Shown here: piece by piece, positions 32,150-43,034 of the stretch
Layout: every line of letters begins with the position of its first letter
Position numbering within the stretch: the stretch's first letter is position 1
Assembly: GCF_000247695.1 (NCBI RefSeq)
Contig: NW_004624734.1
Location: 34,965,674 to 35,029,673, forward strand
Direction: 5' to 3'
DNA: 64,000 nucleotides
From: Heterocephalus glaber
Taxonomy: Eukaryota; Chordata; Mammalia; Rodentia; Bathyergidae
Program-made: the position numbers and the translations under genes
Notes under the pieces: generated by a model
The model's input: only the letters and a program-made list of their open reading frames with translations
Databases searched by the model: none
Told to the model about the DNA's origin: nothing

Positions 32150-32765
32150 AGAATGGGCCTAGGTTGCCTTGGAGTTCTAAAGATTTCCTTTCACGTTTTG
32201 CAACCAGAACCTCTGCTGACTTCTCATTCTGTCTCCTACCTCTTCTCTCCTCCTGATGCTGGAAGGTGCCCAGAGTGTCTTTCTCACAGCCTTGAGAGCA
32301 GTGCTGTGTGTGGTCAGTGACACTTCAGTCCAGGCTGCAAGGTAGAGAGGGGGCTCCAACCCCGGTCCCCTAGGAAGATGCCAGCTTTTCCTTTTATCAA
32401 CAGCAGCAATGAAAGGGTCATCATTTAGCAAATGTGAATTAGATGTTAACTGCACAATGTAAAATACTGGGCATACAGTGCTGGATAAGATCAATATCCT
32501 CATCTTTCCCCCTAAATTCTTGATGAAGAGCAAGCATTAAACCAAGACACAATACACTTGTGATAAGTGTGTTGAAGCAGGAGGTTGGGATACTAAGAGA
32601 GAATAACACAGAACTATTCAGATTGGAGTATGACAGAGGTATTTCTTAGACAGCAGTGAGCAAATTGAGATCTGAAAGATAAGTACAAAATAATTAAGGA
32701 CTGTACTAAAGAAAGAGAGATCCAGGCTCAGGAAACCACATGTACAAATGTCCTGAGATAGGAAA
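32150..32765 (+). repeat. direct duplication, copy 2 (includes antisense L2 from about 32420)
   Basis: Partner of 28440-29110. Shared landmarks include 'gatttcctttcacgttttgc', 'gctgtgtgtggtcagtgaca', 'gcttttccttttatcaacag', 'ctcatctttccccctaaatt' and 'aatgtcctgagataggaaag'. The identity looks near 80 percent over the first half and nearer 70 percent over the L2 half, with small gaps. Confidence 0.7.
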
Positions 32766-33394
32766 GGGGGTGTGGGGCCTCTCTGAGTTCCTATTATATC
32801 TGAAGTGATTACTAGAGATGGGAGAGAACGGTACACAGGAGAAAGAGAACTGGACAGATAGCCCAGGGTGTGCTACCTTTTACTGTAAAATTTTGTACAC
32901 ATGAGAATTTTATTAGAACCTAGCCTCACATAGTTAACAACATGAAAATGGGACTTTTGAAAATTATTGAGGCAACAAATGCCATGGGTACTTTCTGTGT
33001 TGGGGGGTCTCTGCCATCGTGAAAGAAGGTGAGAGAACCCTGAGGATTTCGGGATACAACTCTGGCCTTGTCCTTGTCCCCAGAGGACATGGTAAGTGGA
33101 TGCCGATTGCCTTATCAGTTGGGTTGACAATGCTTTGGGTTACTGGTTTCTCTCTTCTTTTCCCTTCCCAAGTGTGGAGTAATTTTTCTATAAAGAAAAA
33201 TAACTTGTTCTTTGTATTGTTGGATTGTGAGCTTCTATTTAGTCTGGATCACAAGAGGAAGGCTACTGGGGTCATAGATAGGAAAATGAAGTGATTTAGC
33301 CCTTTTACCTCAGCCCCTCCCCCATCCCGCTCAAACTTGAGTTCTCGTGCATGTTCAGGAGTGGAGAAGATGGAAACGATTCATACCCACAGCC
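32766..33394. other. unassigned non-coding sequence
   Basis: No gene or repeat recognised. A 91-residue frame at 33019-33294 has no family likeness. Confidence 0.3.
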
Positions 33395-33545
33395 CCCTGC
33401 TTTTACAAATACGGTTGTATTGCAGCAGTTACAGTTGTGCTTGTTTGTTTTCCTATTGTCTATGGTTCCTTTGACACTTGACCAAATGGCCCATAGAACC
33501 CAAAAGAACCACCTGGATCCTTACCAGAAGAGTTTGCCAACCCTG
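33395..33545 (+). mobile_element. hAT-type non-autonomous DNA transposon relic
   Basis: 'acaaatacggttgtattgca', 'cctattgtctatggttcctt' and 'accagaagagtttgccaacc' then ctgaacta: the 'agtttgccgacccctg' end typical of a widespread mammalian MITE. Exact family not determined. Confidence 0.5.
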
Positions 33546-33694
33546 AACTATTATGCATAAAGCATTACGTGACTAATTTTGCCCTTAAAAGTCAGGAATG
33601 AAAACTGAGTAAAATTATAAAGCTAGTGAAATTCTCTTCATTGGATAAAAAGGATCTGGTACTTTTTAAAAAGGAAAGAAAGAAGGCATGATTT

Positions 33695-33790
33695 AATCTG
33701 ATCTAATTCTCTTACTTATCAAATAAGAACACCAAGGTCAGAGAAGTTCCATGACCTGCCAAGATCAGACAGTTGGTTGCCTGACTCCTG
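33695..33790 (-). mobile_element. possible MIR relic
   Basis: 'aataagaacaccaaggtcag' then agaagttccatgacctgcc resembles the 'gaggaaactgaggcacagagaggttaagtgacttgcc' block. Confidence 0.45.
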
Positions 33791-33799
33791 CTGTAATAG

Positions 33800-35180
33800 G
33801 TACCTCCCTGCTCAATGAGGCCTCCTCCATCACTATGATGCAGTTCTTTTGCCATTTTAGATGCTCATCAAGAAGTCTACATCTTCCTTACTTGGGAGGT
33901 ACAGGAGTTAATGGCACACATCCCGGCCCTTTGGCTGCTCAGTTACCTCGATCACTAAGAACACAGGACCCTTCCCTTCTGTAACAGTTACGGAGGAGGA
34001 GGGAGTGCATTCAGGGTCCATGTGCTCAGCCTTAGGTATGGCACTGTGTGGCAGGGCAAGTGAGAGCCATTACACATTTGCTTCTCTGTTCCCTGGACTC
34101 CTCACATGTGTGTGCAAACATGGATTGGGTTTCCTGAGCAGGGGTGATGTTTCTGAATAAATAACTTCAAGTGCTCTGAACACCAGTCCTCTGAATGCAT
34201 CCAAGTTGAGAAATACTGGAGCTACATGTAGCACATGCCACTCATCCCTCCTTATCTGCCACCGTGAGCAGCATGTCACAGCTGGAAGTGCTTAATCCTC
34301 AGGCTTCAGTCTCCCATTTCCTCTTGGTTCCAGAAAGGATTAGACAAACTCCAACTAGACTTAGCCAACTTGCACGAGGCTAGGCCACTTGTCAAAGTGT
34401 CTGCCTGTGGCTGATTGTACCCACTGTACTCTAAAAAACAAATTGCACAAGGGAATCTGGCATAGACTCATTTCCTCCTGGGGCCATATCATCAGAAGGC
34501 CTTGGAGCAGCCTTGTAACTCATGGCTGCTACCACTGTCCCCGGCTACTTCCTTTACTCCCTTCCACAGAGAGACTTCTTCTGAGTATTTGTCTTGGCCC
34601 TAAGTAGCCCCAACCATTTGTATCCCCAGCTGCTCCCTTGGCCCTTTCATTTCATCCTCTTTTTTGTAGTTTTACCTGAGGCTTGGAGAGATGGGGCTAG
34701 AAGGCATTTGAGGGTGAGCAACTCTGGTCTGGCCTGAGCCATCTGCTTAAGAGGGTCACAGTATGTGCTGACTCCCTTTCCCTTTGGGGTGAGCTCACCA
34801 CCTCATGCCTCTTAGGACTGCTTCTTGACTCCCCTACCACACACCAACTTCTGAGGTTGGAGGAGCCCTTTATTTTACAGGTCCTCAATACCCTTAATGC
34901 CTCAAGTTCTTCTTAACCATATTTTCAAACAGACCTGAAACCTCCAGGCAAAGAAGACTTCTAAAAAATTGGCCCTTCCACGTTTAATGGACTGAAACCA
35001 TGGCTTCCATGTGGTTGGAGCATCTGGTATAATATTAGGCTTCTCCAGACACCAAATCCAATGACAGAGACCTACACAGAGCACATCCACTCAGAGTAAA
35101 GCCAGCCCTACCTCTGTATAGTCTCTTGTGCACTCATGGGGCTCTCAAACTCTCAATACCTCCTTCCCCACCCTTGCTGT
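33800..35180. other. mostly unique non-coding DNA
   Basis: A possible MER5-like patch is at 34095-34225 ('tgcatccaagttgagaaata' then ctgg near its end). No genes recognised. Confidence 0.35.
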
Positions 35181-35831
35181 AGATAGGTGATCTTGTTTCT
35201 AATTCTCTGGGAAAATTGAAGTCATCAGACATTTTCCACAGCTTCTCCCTGCCACATCTACCTCCTGCCAGCATCTGTGCCACATACTCTGCCTCTGTGC
35301 ACATTAGCTGAGATGAATATCTATTTTCTTTTGTCTTTTCAAGGATACCCTTCCAGCAATTTATCTTCTTCTCTCCTACATCATCAATTTTCTTTCACCA
35401 CTGAGTCATTCCCATGAGTATACAAGCATGAAGTTATTTTTTCTCATCTAAAAAGTAAAATTATCAAAAACTAAAAATCTTTTTCTTGACTCCACTTCCC
35501 TCCACTAACTGCCATACCGTTTCTTTATTCCAATTTGCCACAAAACTCCTTGGAAGAGAATGTAAGTTCTGGTTATCTTCGATTCCTCTCCTCCTATCTC
35601 TCCTAATTCTTCTAACAAAAACTTCCTGCAAGAATCACCAATGACCTCCATTTGGTTAAATCCACAGATAATTCAAAGTCCTCACCTTCCTGCCCTATCG
35701 CTATCATTTGACATGATTTAGTCATTCATCCTTCTTGATGTCTTTTCTCTAGACTTCTGGGACCCCCATGCTGTTCTAAACAACTCTATCCCAACAAAAA
35801 CCTTTTCTCAGTCTCTTCTGGTTCGGCCTAG
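35180..35831 (+). mobile_element. L2-like LINE ORF2 reverse-transcriptase relic, sense
   Basis: 'gaatcaccaatgacctccat' then 'ttggttaaatccacagataa', 'cttcctgccctatcgctatc' and atttgacatgatttagtcat. This aligns with the L2 text that encodes the RT palm motif LSAAFDTVDH, here with stops and frameshifts. Far too decayed to be active. It ends where an antisense LTR begins. Confidence 0.55.
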
Positions 35832-36084
35832 TGTTAGTCAGCTTTCCATCACCGTGATCAAATACCTCAGAAAAAACCCTTAGGTGAGGGAAAGATTGAT
35901 TGTGTCTCATGGTTTCAGTCCGTGGTTAGTTGGTTCCACTACTGCAGGCCAAAGGTGAGGCAGAATATCCAGGAGGAAGGGTGTAGTAGACCAAAGTGAT
36001 CACCTCATGGCAGATGAGAAGGGGAGAAGGGTATAGTGAGAGACAGGGCTCTAGTCTTAGTCTTTGGCATGCAGAAAGCCATAT

Positions 36085-37420
36085 TGAAACAGAAACCCTA
36101 AATCTGTGGAAGAGGGAATAGGTGGGATTCTTGAAGACACAGGTATAGGCAAAGATGTTATGAATAAAACTCGGACCACATGGGAAATATTAAAAGAATC
36201 GACAACTGGGATCTCATCTTATTAAAAAGCTTTTGCATAGCAAGAGAAACCATCAACAGAATAAAGAAACAACACACAGTGTGGGAAAAATGTTTTGCCA
36301 GCCATTCCTCAGACAAAAGACTGATATCTACAATATATAAATAACTGAAAAAAATCAACCCCCTTCAAATTTAAAGACCCAATCAAAAGACGGGCATCTG
36401 AGATGAATACACACTTCTCAGATGAAGAGCTAGAAATGGCAGATAAATATATGAAAAAATATTCAACATCACTGGTCATTCAATAGATGCAAATTAAAAC
36501 AATGCTGAGATTCCACCTCACTCCTGAAAGAATGGCTGCTATCAAGAAGTCAACCAATAACAGATGCTGATGGGGTTGTGGGGAAAAAGGAACCCTGCTC
36601 CACTGTTGGTGGGAATCTAGACTGGTGCAATGACAGTGAAAATCAGTGTGGAGATTCCGCAAAATCTAGGACTACAAGTGCCATTTGACCCAGCTATCCT
36701 CCTTCTTGGTATCTTCCTGAAAGAATTAAAAGCATTATACATACCACAGTGATATACGAGCACCCATGTTTATAGCAGCACAGTTTGTAATAGCTAAATC
36801 CTGGAAACAGTCCAAATGCCCATCAGTTGATAAGTGAATAAAGAAAATGTTTTTAAAAAATTTTTTTTTTCCTGTATGAGATCAAACTCAGGACCTTGCG
36901 CTTGTGAGACAAGCACCGGCACCACTGAGCTAAATCCCCAGCCCTAAAGATGTGGGGTTTTTTATACAATGGAGCACCACTCAGCCAAAAAGAAGGCAAA
37001 ACTTGAGAGATTTATAACACATGGATGTACCTGGAGACCATATTCTTAAGTGAAATAAATCGGACACACATGTGTGAATAACACATTGTTTCTCTGGTAT
37101 AAGAAACTGAAAGTATAAATAAGGACCAAAATGTATAATAGATATTGTGAAATAAGAAGAAAATATTCAAATGGGAAAGAACACAAGGAAGGGAGAAAAG
37201 GGAAAGTTAGGAAGGGAAGAGAAAAAATGAGAAAAGAAAGATAAAATGTAAACAAAGCTTTTATAAATAAGAAGGGAAAGGGTATTAGAAGGGATGGGAG
37301 GGGAATGGGAAAAAATAAGAATCAAGATGTATCATGTACAGGTACAAATTCCCTACAATTAATGAGATCATTATGGATATCTAAATTGTACCAATAAACT
37401 TAATTCAGGATTAAAAAATG
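36085..37420 (+). mobile_element. 5'-truncated L1, ORF2 C-terminus and 3' UTR, sense
   Basis: Begins with 'gaaaccctaaatctgtggaa' and 'ggtataggcaaagatgttat' (the L1 ORF2 'AGVGKDF' zone). It continues through 'ttctcagatgaagagctaga', 'aggaaccctgctccactgtt' and 'tttgacccagctatcctcct'. The 3' UTR is purine-rich (37150-37260) and ends 'ccaataaacttaattcagga'. It is the same lineage as the big L1 at 52946-59855. The frame is broken, and a SINE sits at 36861-36945. Confidence 0.85.
36861..36945 (-). mobile_element. ID-type SINE (younger subfamily), antisense, inside the L1
   Basis: Poly(T), then 'aactcaggaccttgcgcttg' and 'ccactgagctaaatccccag'. Imperfect flanking repeats of the aaagaaaatgttttt type suggest an 11-15 base target-site duplication. 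Confidence 0.85.
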
Positions 37421-37810
37421 AAGGGGAGAGGGGCAGGTACAGGGGAGAGGAGATCCAATGAGAAAGGAGCTGGGAACCAGATATGGGCCCCAAGTTTACC
37501 CACCAAGATCCACTTATTCAGCTAGTCCCCAGCTCCTGTTTCTATAACCTCCCAGTAATGCCATCAGATTATGATTTTATCCATGATTAATCCACTCAGG
37601 AAGTTAGAGCCCTCAAGATTCAGTCACCTTCTAAAAGTCATGCTTTGAACACATGAAATTTGGGAGGAGTAATTTAGATCTAAATCATAATAATCCTCTC
37701 CTTTGGAATCTTTCAGTATTGGAATATTCTGTGGCTCAGTCCTTCGATCTCTGAATTCATTTCCTTGGTGGTCTCATCATTTCTCTTGGCTTTAAATACT
37801 GTTTACTTTT

Positions 37811-37888
37811 TTTTTGTACCTGGGATCAAATTCTGGACCTTGAACTTGTCAGGCAGGTATGGTGCCACTGAGCTAAATCCCCTAGCCC
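37811..37888 (-). mobile_element. ID-type SINE (younger subfamily), antisense
   Basis: 'tgtacctgggatcaaattct', 'ccactgagctaaatccccta'. Perfect 18-base target-site duplication taaatactgtttactttt at 37793-37810 and 37889-37906, the longest in the window. Confidence 0.95.
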
Positions 37889-37906
37889 TAAATACTGTTT
37901 ACTTTT

Positions 37907-38370
37907 AACCCAGACCTTACTGTGGAACTCCAGACTGGTATATGCATTTGACATCTCTACCTAGACCTCTATCTTTCTATATTCCTGCTGCTGTACCAAA
38001 ATATTTAGACTGGGTAATTTCTAAATAATAACAATTTATTTCTCGCACTTCTGAAAGCTGGAAGGTCCATAAAGTTCTGAAAGTTTGGAAAGTGATTGGA
38101 TCATGGGGGCACTTCGTAGATGGCCCTGGTTGCTGTGTCCCTGCCTTGCAGAAGAGGGGAAGGAAGTGCCCTTCAACCTCTTTCCTAAGGGCAGTAATTC
38201 TACTAATGAGGATGAAGACCTTCTCTAATCACTTCTCCAAAGTCCCCACCTTTTAGCACTATCACATTAGGTATTAGTTTTCAAAATACTTTTGGAAAGA
38301 AACTAATAATCACACCATGGCAATGTCTAACTAGCACCTTGACCTTGTCCTAAACTATAAATCTTCTCTA
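37907..38370 (-). other. probable MaLR LTR remnant, antisense
   Basis: 'attcctgctgctgtaccaaa' followed by 'tagactgggtaatttctaaa' and 'tttatttctcgcacttctga' is the usual antisense start of THE1/MST/MLT LTRs. 'agggcagtaattctactaat' and 'tagcactatcacattaggta' continue that text. Confidence 0.55.
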
Positions 38371-38500
38371 TTTTTTCTTTAATTTTGTTATTTGTGGCAG
38401 AGCCTCACTAAATAGCCCAGGCTGGCCTTGAGCTCTGCATCTTCCTGCCTCAGGCTCCTGAGTAGCTGGGATTACAAGCATGTGCCAATATGCCTGGACC
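38371..38500 (-). mobile_element. 7SL-derived B1-like SINE, antisense
   Basis: 'taaatagcccaggctggcct' then 'tgagctctgcatcttcctgc', 'ctcaggctcctgagtagctg' and 'ggattacaagcatgtgccaa'. Well preserved relative to the copy at 8011. Confidence 0.85.
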
Positions 38501-38892
38501 AGTCTTCTCCTTTGAACCTTCTCCTTCTCCCTTGAGCTGATCCACCAGCAGCTCTGTCCTTCCAAGTCAAAGGCTGCTTCATCTTTTCTAGTTTTTCAAG
38601 TCCCAAACTTTGGAGCCATTTTTTACTTCTTTTTCTCATGTTCCACATCTAATCTTTTTTAGCTGTTATCAATTCTATCTTCAAATACACTCAGAGTTTG
38701 ACTATTTCGTATCATCTCCATTGCTACCACCCTGACCTGAGCCACTATCATCTCTCACCTGGAACATTATAAAAGCCTTTCTGCTATTATGTTCTTCCTG
38801 CCTCTGTACTTTCTCCCACTACCAAAGGGACCCTTTTATCATTTTAAAAGATAATTCAAATCAGGCTGGCTTCAAACCCTATAATGGCCCCT

Positions 38893-39335
38893 TGTGGTAG
38901 AAACAGCCCTCAATGGATATTTCAGTCCTACGCTGAGGAACTTATGTCACATTTTCTGGCACAAAATAGGGTCTTTTCAGGGTAATTAAGGATCTTGAGA
39001 TGGGAAGATTCTCATGGGTCATCTGGGTATGTTCTAAACGCAGTCACACACATCCATCTAAGAGGGAGGGAGATTTAATCAACAGACAGGAGAAGGCAAT
39101 GTGACCATAGATGTAAAGACTGGAGTGATGTAGCCGCAAACCAAGGAACATCACCAGATGCTGGAAGACAAGGATCAAATTCTCCCTTGAGTTTCCAAGA
39201 AGCAGGTCCTACTCACACCAAGATCTCAGCCTGGTAAAACTGACTTTGAACCACTAGGACTCTGAGAGAATTTTGTTGTTTCAAACCACCACCTTTGTGG
39301 TAATTTGTCACAGCAGCTACAATAAACTAGTAACT
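38893..39335 (+). mobile_element. MLT1 LTR, sense, inside the L2
   Basis: Starts tgtggtagaaacagccctcaa, with 'gggtcttttcagggtaatta', 'ggatcttgagatgggaagat', 'actgactttgaaccactagg' and 'ttgtcacagcagctacaata' then aactagtaact. Nearly full length. Confidence 0.8.
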
Positions 39336-39375
39336 ATTCCAGTTCATTCAAAGTAATACCCTCTAAACCCTGATA

Positions 39376-39457
39376 GGAGGGTGTGGCTCAGGGTGCACAC
39401 TTACTTAGCATTGCATGAATCCCTAGGTTCTTTTCCCAGTCCCCCTAACAAAAGCAA
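39376..39457 (+). mobile_element. ID SINE (older subfamily), sense, inside the L2
   Basis: 'aggagggtgtggctcagggt', 'tagcattgcatgaatcccta', 'ggttcttttcccagtccccc' then taacaaaag. A and B boxes are degraded. Confidence 0.6.
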
Positions 39458-39963
39458 ATTCCATGATAGAGACCATATTAACTTTCTTACTACACTGGCA
39501 CCCACCCCCAAACTCCTGGTGCCTTGGCCTTTTCTCTGTCTTTGCCCTTAAACAAGCTATGGTCCCACATCACCCTCCTGTCCTTTATCACTTTGCCCCT
39601 TCAGCCTAGTATTTGGGTACCTTCCTCGCTTCTGTCATCCTTACTCAGATGTACTCTCTCCTGAGTACAAGAACACCTCTGCCCTTTGCCTCCCTTTTCT
39701 GATCCTCTTTATCCTTATTTGCTTTTTTCTTTTGCAATGTACTCATCTCCTTTTAACCTGCAATTAAATTCACTTGTTTATTATTTATTCATCATTTGCT
39801 GTTTTTATCCTCTCCTAGATTAGAAGAGTCTCAGGGGCACAACTATTCCCCACTATATCCCAAGCCCCTAGACATATTAATTGATACATCAAGCATTCAA
39901 TTAATGTGCTGAAAGCAGGAAATGAGTGTCCTTAGGGTTCCTGTGGTAAAGGCACAAATTGAG

Positions 39964-40103
39964 ACACCTCTTAGCCAGTAGTGATAGCATTTGCCTCTTG
40001 TCCAAGCTACTCAGGATGCGGAGGGCAAGGACTGATTGAGCCCAGGAGTTTGAGCCCAGTCTTGGCAATATAGTGAGAACTCACCTTAAAAGAAAAAAAA
40101 AAT
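39964..40103 (+). mobile_element. 7SL-derived B1-like SINE, sense
   Basis: 'ttagccagtagtgatagcat', 'ccaagctactcaggatgcgg', 'gagcccaggagtttgagccc' and 'cttggcaatatagtgagaac' with a short poly(A) tail. It includes the 'gctactc' segment, so it is more Alu-like than the shortest B1. Confidence 0.75.
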
Positions 40104-40108
40104 CTTCT

Positions 40109-40486
40109 TGTTGTAATTTATATCTAAAATGTCCCCCAAAAGTCTAATGTGTCTGGAAGGTGATTGGATCATGCGGGTGCTCTACCCATCAGTGGAGTCA
40201 CCTTTTGATGAGTTCATAGCCAAATGTGCTCTTAAGAGGTGGGGCCTAGTTGGAGGTGGGTCACCAGGGGTGTGACCAACCTGGAAAAGTGTATGCTTGT
40301 CCCCAGGTCCTCCCTTCCCTCTCTGCCTCCTGTGTGCCATGGACTCAGCACCTTTTCCTCCGCCATGCCCCTCTGCCTTGGAGACAGCTGACCATGCACT
40401 GAAACCATGAGCCAAAATAAACTTCTCTTCCTTTAAATCATAGGTGGTGGGTATTTTGTCCCAGTGATTGGAAAGTCATCAATACA
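40109..40486 (+). mobile_element. rodent MaLR LTR (MT-like), sense, complete
   Basis: Starts tgttgtaatttatatc with 'ctggaaggtgattggatcat', 'aagaggtggggcctagttgg', 'gaccatgcactgaaaccatg' and 'agccaaaataaacttctctt' (AATAAA signal near 40415), ending tcatcaataca. It directly follows the B1-like tail. Confidence 0.85.
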
Positions 40487-40560
40487 TCTTTTCTCCCCAA
40501 TCTTCTACCCCCACTTCCCTACATGACACTCACTGTATTGGCAAAGAAAAAAATAGTAAG

Positions 40561-40657
40561 GGCTGGAGTTGTAGCTTAATGGTAGAGCACTTGCCTAACA
40601 TGTGAAAGCCCCTGAATTTGATCTCCAGCACTTAAAAAAATTGCTAATTCTTTGTTT
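40561..40657 (+). mobile_element. ID SINE (older subfamily), sense
   Basis: 'ggctggagttgtagcttaat' and 'aatttgatctccagcactta', then a degenerate tail. Perfect 13-base target-site duplication aaaaaatagtaag at 40548-40560 and 40658-40670. Confidence 0.9.
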
Positions 40658-40670
40658 AAAAAATAGTAAG

Positions 40671-41214
40671 ATCATCAAAAGTTTTGATCTCCCTCACATT
40701 TTATATGCAATTATATGCAATACTCAGACATTATGCACATACCTATGTTCTACCAAAATTTTTGTGGTCAACCTATAGAATTATTTATGTGGCAGATAAA
40801 ATAATTTCAGATCACAAAACTCCATTGTCTAAAACACATAAATTTTACAATTTTTCTTGAGCTATTTTGAGTCCTATTCTAAATAATAATGGCAATGTAA
40901 TCTTGCTGATTCAAAGTCAATTCAGTCACTTCAGAGTTATTTCCTTCCCTCATTTTTCCCTGGCCTGAGCCCCTGCATAGTGTCATGGATCAAGAGGCTG
41001 GCCACAGGGGTGCCTACCAAGGCACCTGCCTGTCATTTCCTAAAATGGGCTCATTCCTTTTTATTTCCAGGGATTACAGTTCATACTAGATTCACTGAGG
41101 GAACCTTTTATCCTAGTTAAGAGGCCAGGTCTAAGCGTCATACCTGTACTATTCTTAGCCAAAACAAACAAAGGAGGTTGCCTCAACTTAGCTGCCTGAA
41201 CAGCAGGGAGATTT
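40671..41214. other. unique non-coding DNA
   Basis: AT-rich to 40900. Nothing recognisable. Confidence 0.35.
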
Positions 41215-41545
41215 GAAAATATTTATGAGCACCACCATGTCTCGGGCATTGAGAATGGCAATGCACCAATCTGAGAGTCCCTGCCCATGGCAGATTGTAT
41301 TTTAGAGAATGCAGCCAGATCATGAACACAAACACAAATACATGTAAAGAGGTGATATGGAATACTGTGAAGGGAGCCAGAAGTGGGTAATGTCTTTCTA
41401 AGGCACAACATTTGAGCTAAGCAGAATAATGAGAAGAAAGCAACCATGCAAAAATCTGGAGAAGTGGATTCCCTAAGGAAGAAATGGAAGCACAAAGGCT
41501 CTGAAACAGGGATAAGTCCGGAGCATTGGGTGAACTGAGAGATGG
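41215..41545 (-). mobile_element. L2 LINE 3' region, antisense
   Basis: 'gagcaccaccatgtctcggg', 'gagtccctgcccatggcaga', 'gcacaacatttgagctaagc' and 'acaaaggctctgaaacaggg' follow reverse-complement L2 order. Confidence 0.6.
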
Positions 41546-42108
41546 TTACATAGTGGAGTGTGGAAACAGGAAAGTGGGGAAAGCTGCAGCCACAGTGGTG
41601 GGCGCAACCAGACGGAGCAGGACTTTCCAGGCTGGCTCGTTCTGAGTGTAAAGAGATTTTCTGAAGCCACCTCTATGCCCTCTCTGCATCTCTCCTGCCA
41701 CAGTCTGTGGGAAATGGGACTTTCTTGCTTCCATGGAAGCCATGGGGAAGCCAGGCACCTATGCCATACATCCCTCAGTATCCAAAACTTCTAGTGGTTT
41801 AGTTGGGCATAGGGTACGGCACACTGAGGGGGACCCATCACCCCTCACCACCTTATTAGGAAAAATATTAGGAAAAATATTGGAAAAAGGCAAAATTGAT
41901 TAATGAGTATCCCACTGATAATGTCTTTCTGAGCCATCATTTATGATCTGTCAACTATTTTATAGTTCCGTCAAAATGTAGAATTCTGATATAGATGCAA
42001 GTGTTTCTTGCCCATAGAAATGCAAATGGTGTCTAGTGAAAGAAAATTGAATATCACCCTGTGGTTATTGATCAATTTTGTGTCTATGTGTATGATTTCA
42101 GCATTTTT
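41546..42108. other. unassigned non-coding sequence
   Basis: Contains a 12-base doublet attaggaaaaat near 41859-41882. Overlapping frames at 41473-41794 on both strands are shadows with no likeness. Confidence 0.35.
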
Positions 42109-42159
42109 GATGATGATGATGATGTATGTGTGTGTGTGTGTGTGTGTATGTGTGTGTGA
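42109..42159. repeat. (GAT)n-(GT)n compound microsatellite
   Basis: Five GAT units followed by about 17 GT or AT-interrupted GT units. Confidence 0.95.
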
Positions 42160-42672
42160 TTGATTCCTCCTTTGAATCTATTGTAAAATCTCATCATTAA
42201 GGACATATTCATTGTATATTTCTATGAATCAAGAATTTTCCTTTTATAAGACAGTTCCTTTTAGTAACTTTAACCTCCTCTTTCTTCTTTCTCCCCTGCT
42301 CTCTTTTGCTTGCTCACTTATTCTAAACACTCACAAGACCTGGAGGTAAGTCAAGAGCAGATGGCATTCTCCTATGTGCACAGAGGGAACACCTGGAGCC
42401 TGGGGAAGTAGAGATGCCTTTGGTTTGCTGACTCATGATGCTTCAGGGCACATGGGAGAAACCATTAGTCCTTGGTACTTTGGAAAATGCATTGAACTAT
42501 TTTTATTTTTGATGAAGGTTGTGAGAGCTATGCCCATGGATGTAAATGTCCTGCGGTGCACAATAGAGCCCCGCCAAGACTATCCTGCTCCAAATACCAG
42601 AAGCGCTCCTAGGAAGAATCACCATACTTGAATAACTTGGATCTACAGAATATTATTCTTGGGTATGAGAAC
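42160..42672. other. unassigned non-coding sequence
   Basis: No gene or repeat recognised. Confidence 0.3.
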
Positions 42673-43034
42673 TGTCTTAATTGCTTTTCTCTCATTGCTG
42701 AGACAAAATACTGGACACCCAAAGTTAAAGGGGGAAAGGGTTTATTTGGCTCACAGTTTGTAGGGGTTTCAGTTCATAATCAGCTGGCTCCAAGGCAGGA
42801 TGAAAGAGGGGCAACAGTGCATGGCAGAGGAACACAACAAAAGCAACACAAGACCTTAACAGTGTCTTTCTGCTTCTTTTATCTTATTCAGACTACTTAG
42901 TGGGTAGCACTCACACCTTAATCCTAGTGCCCTCAGCCCTGGCATTGCACACACTCTAGATTCAGCCACCTCTGAAAAAGCCCCACCAATGACTGTATGA
43001 GGCTTTGGGGGGATATCTAGACACAAGCCAAACA
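42673..43034 (-). mobile_element. rodent MaLR LTR (ORR/MT-like), antisense, nearly complete
   Basis: 'tgtcttaattgcttttctct', 'gggggaaagggtttatttgg', 'cataatcagctggctccaag' and 'ggctttggggggatatctag' then acacaagccaaaca. Confidence 0.8.

Larger units (their letters stand above)
35832..37692 (-). mobile_element. rodent MaLR LTR (ORR/MT-like), antisense, split by an L1
   Basis: The 3' half is at 35832-36060 ('tgttagtcagctttccatca', 'ggtttcagtccgtggttagt') and the 5' half at about 37420-37692 ('tatgggccccaagtttaccc', 'acatgaaatttgggaggagt' and aatttagatctaaatcataa). The 36085-37420 L1 separates them. Together the halves are about the length of sister LTRs here. Confidence 0.75.
38560..39930 (+). 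mobile_element. L2 LINE relic, sense, interrupted by an MLT1 and a SINE
   Basis: The pieces 38560-38892, 39336-39375 and 39458-39930 follow L2 3' order: 'gagccactatcatctctcac', 'atcaggctggcttcaaaccc', 'tggccttttctctgtctttg' and 'ctagattagaagagtctcag', with a 'caagcattcaattaatgtgc' end. The two insertions fit neatly in the gaps. Confidence 0.7.

Noticed and set aside
34902..35090. Frame containing KPWFQSIK, similar to PWFQSVK at 28387-28719
   Set aside because: A short chance resemblance; the surrounding nucleotides do not align with the 28.4-kb duplication.
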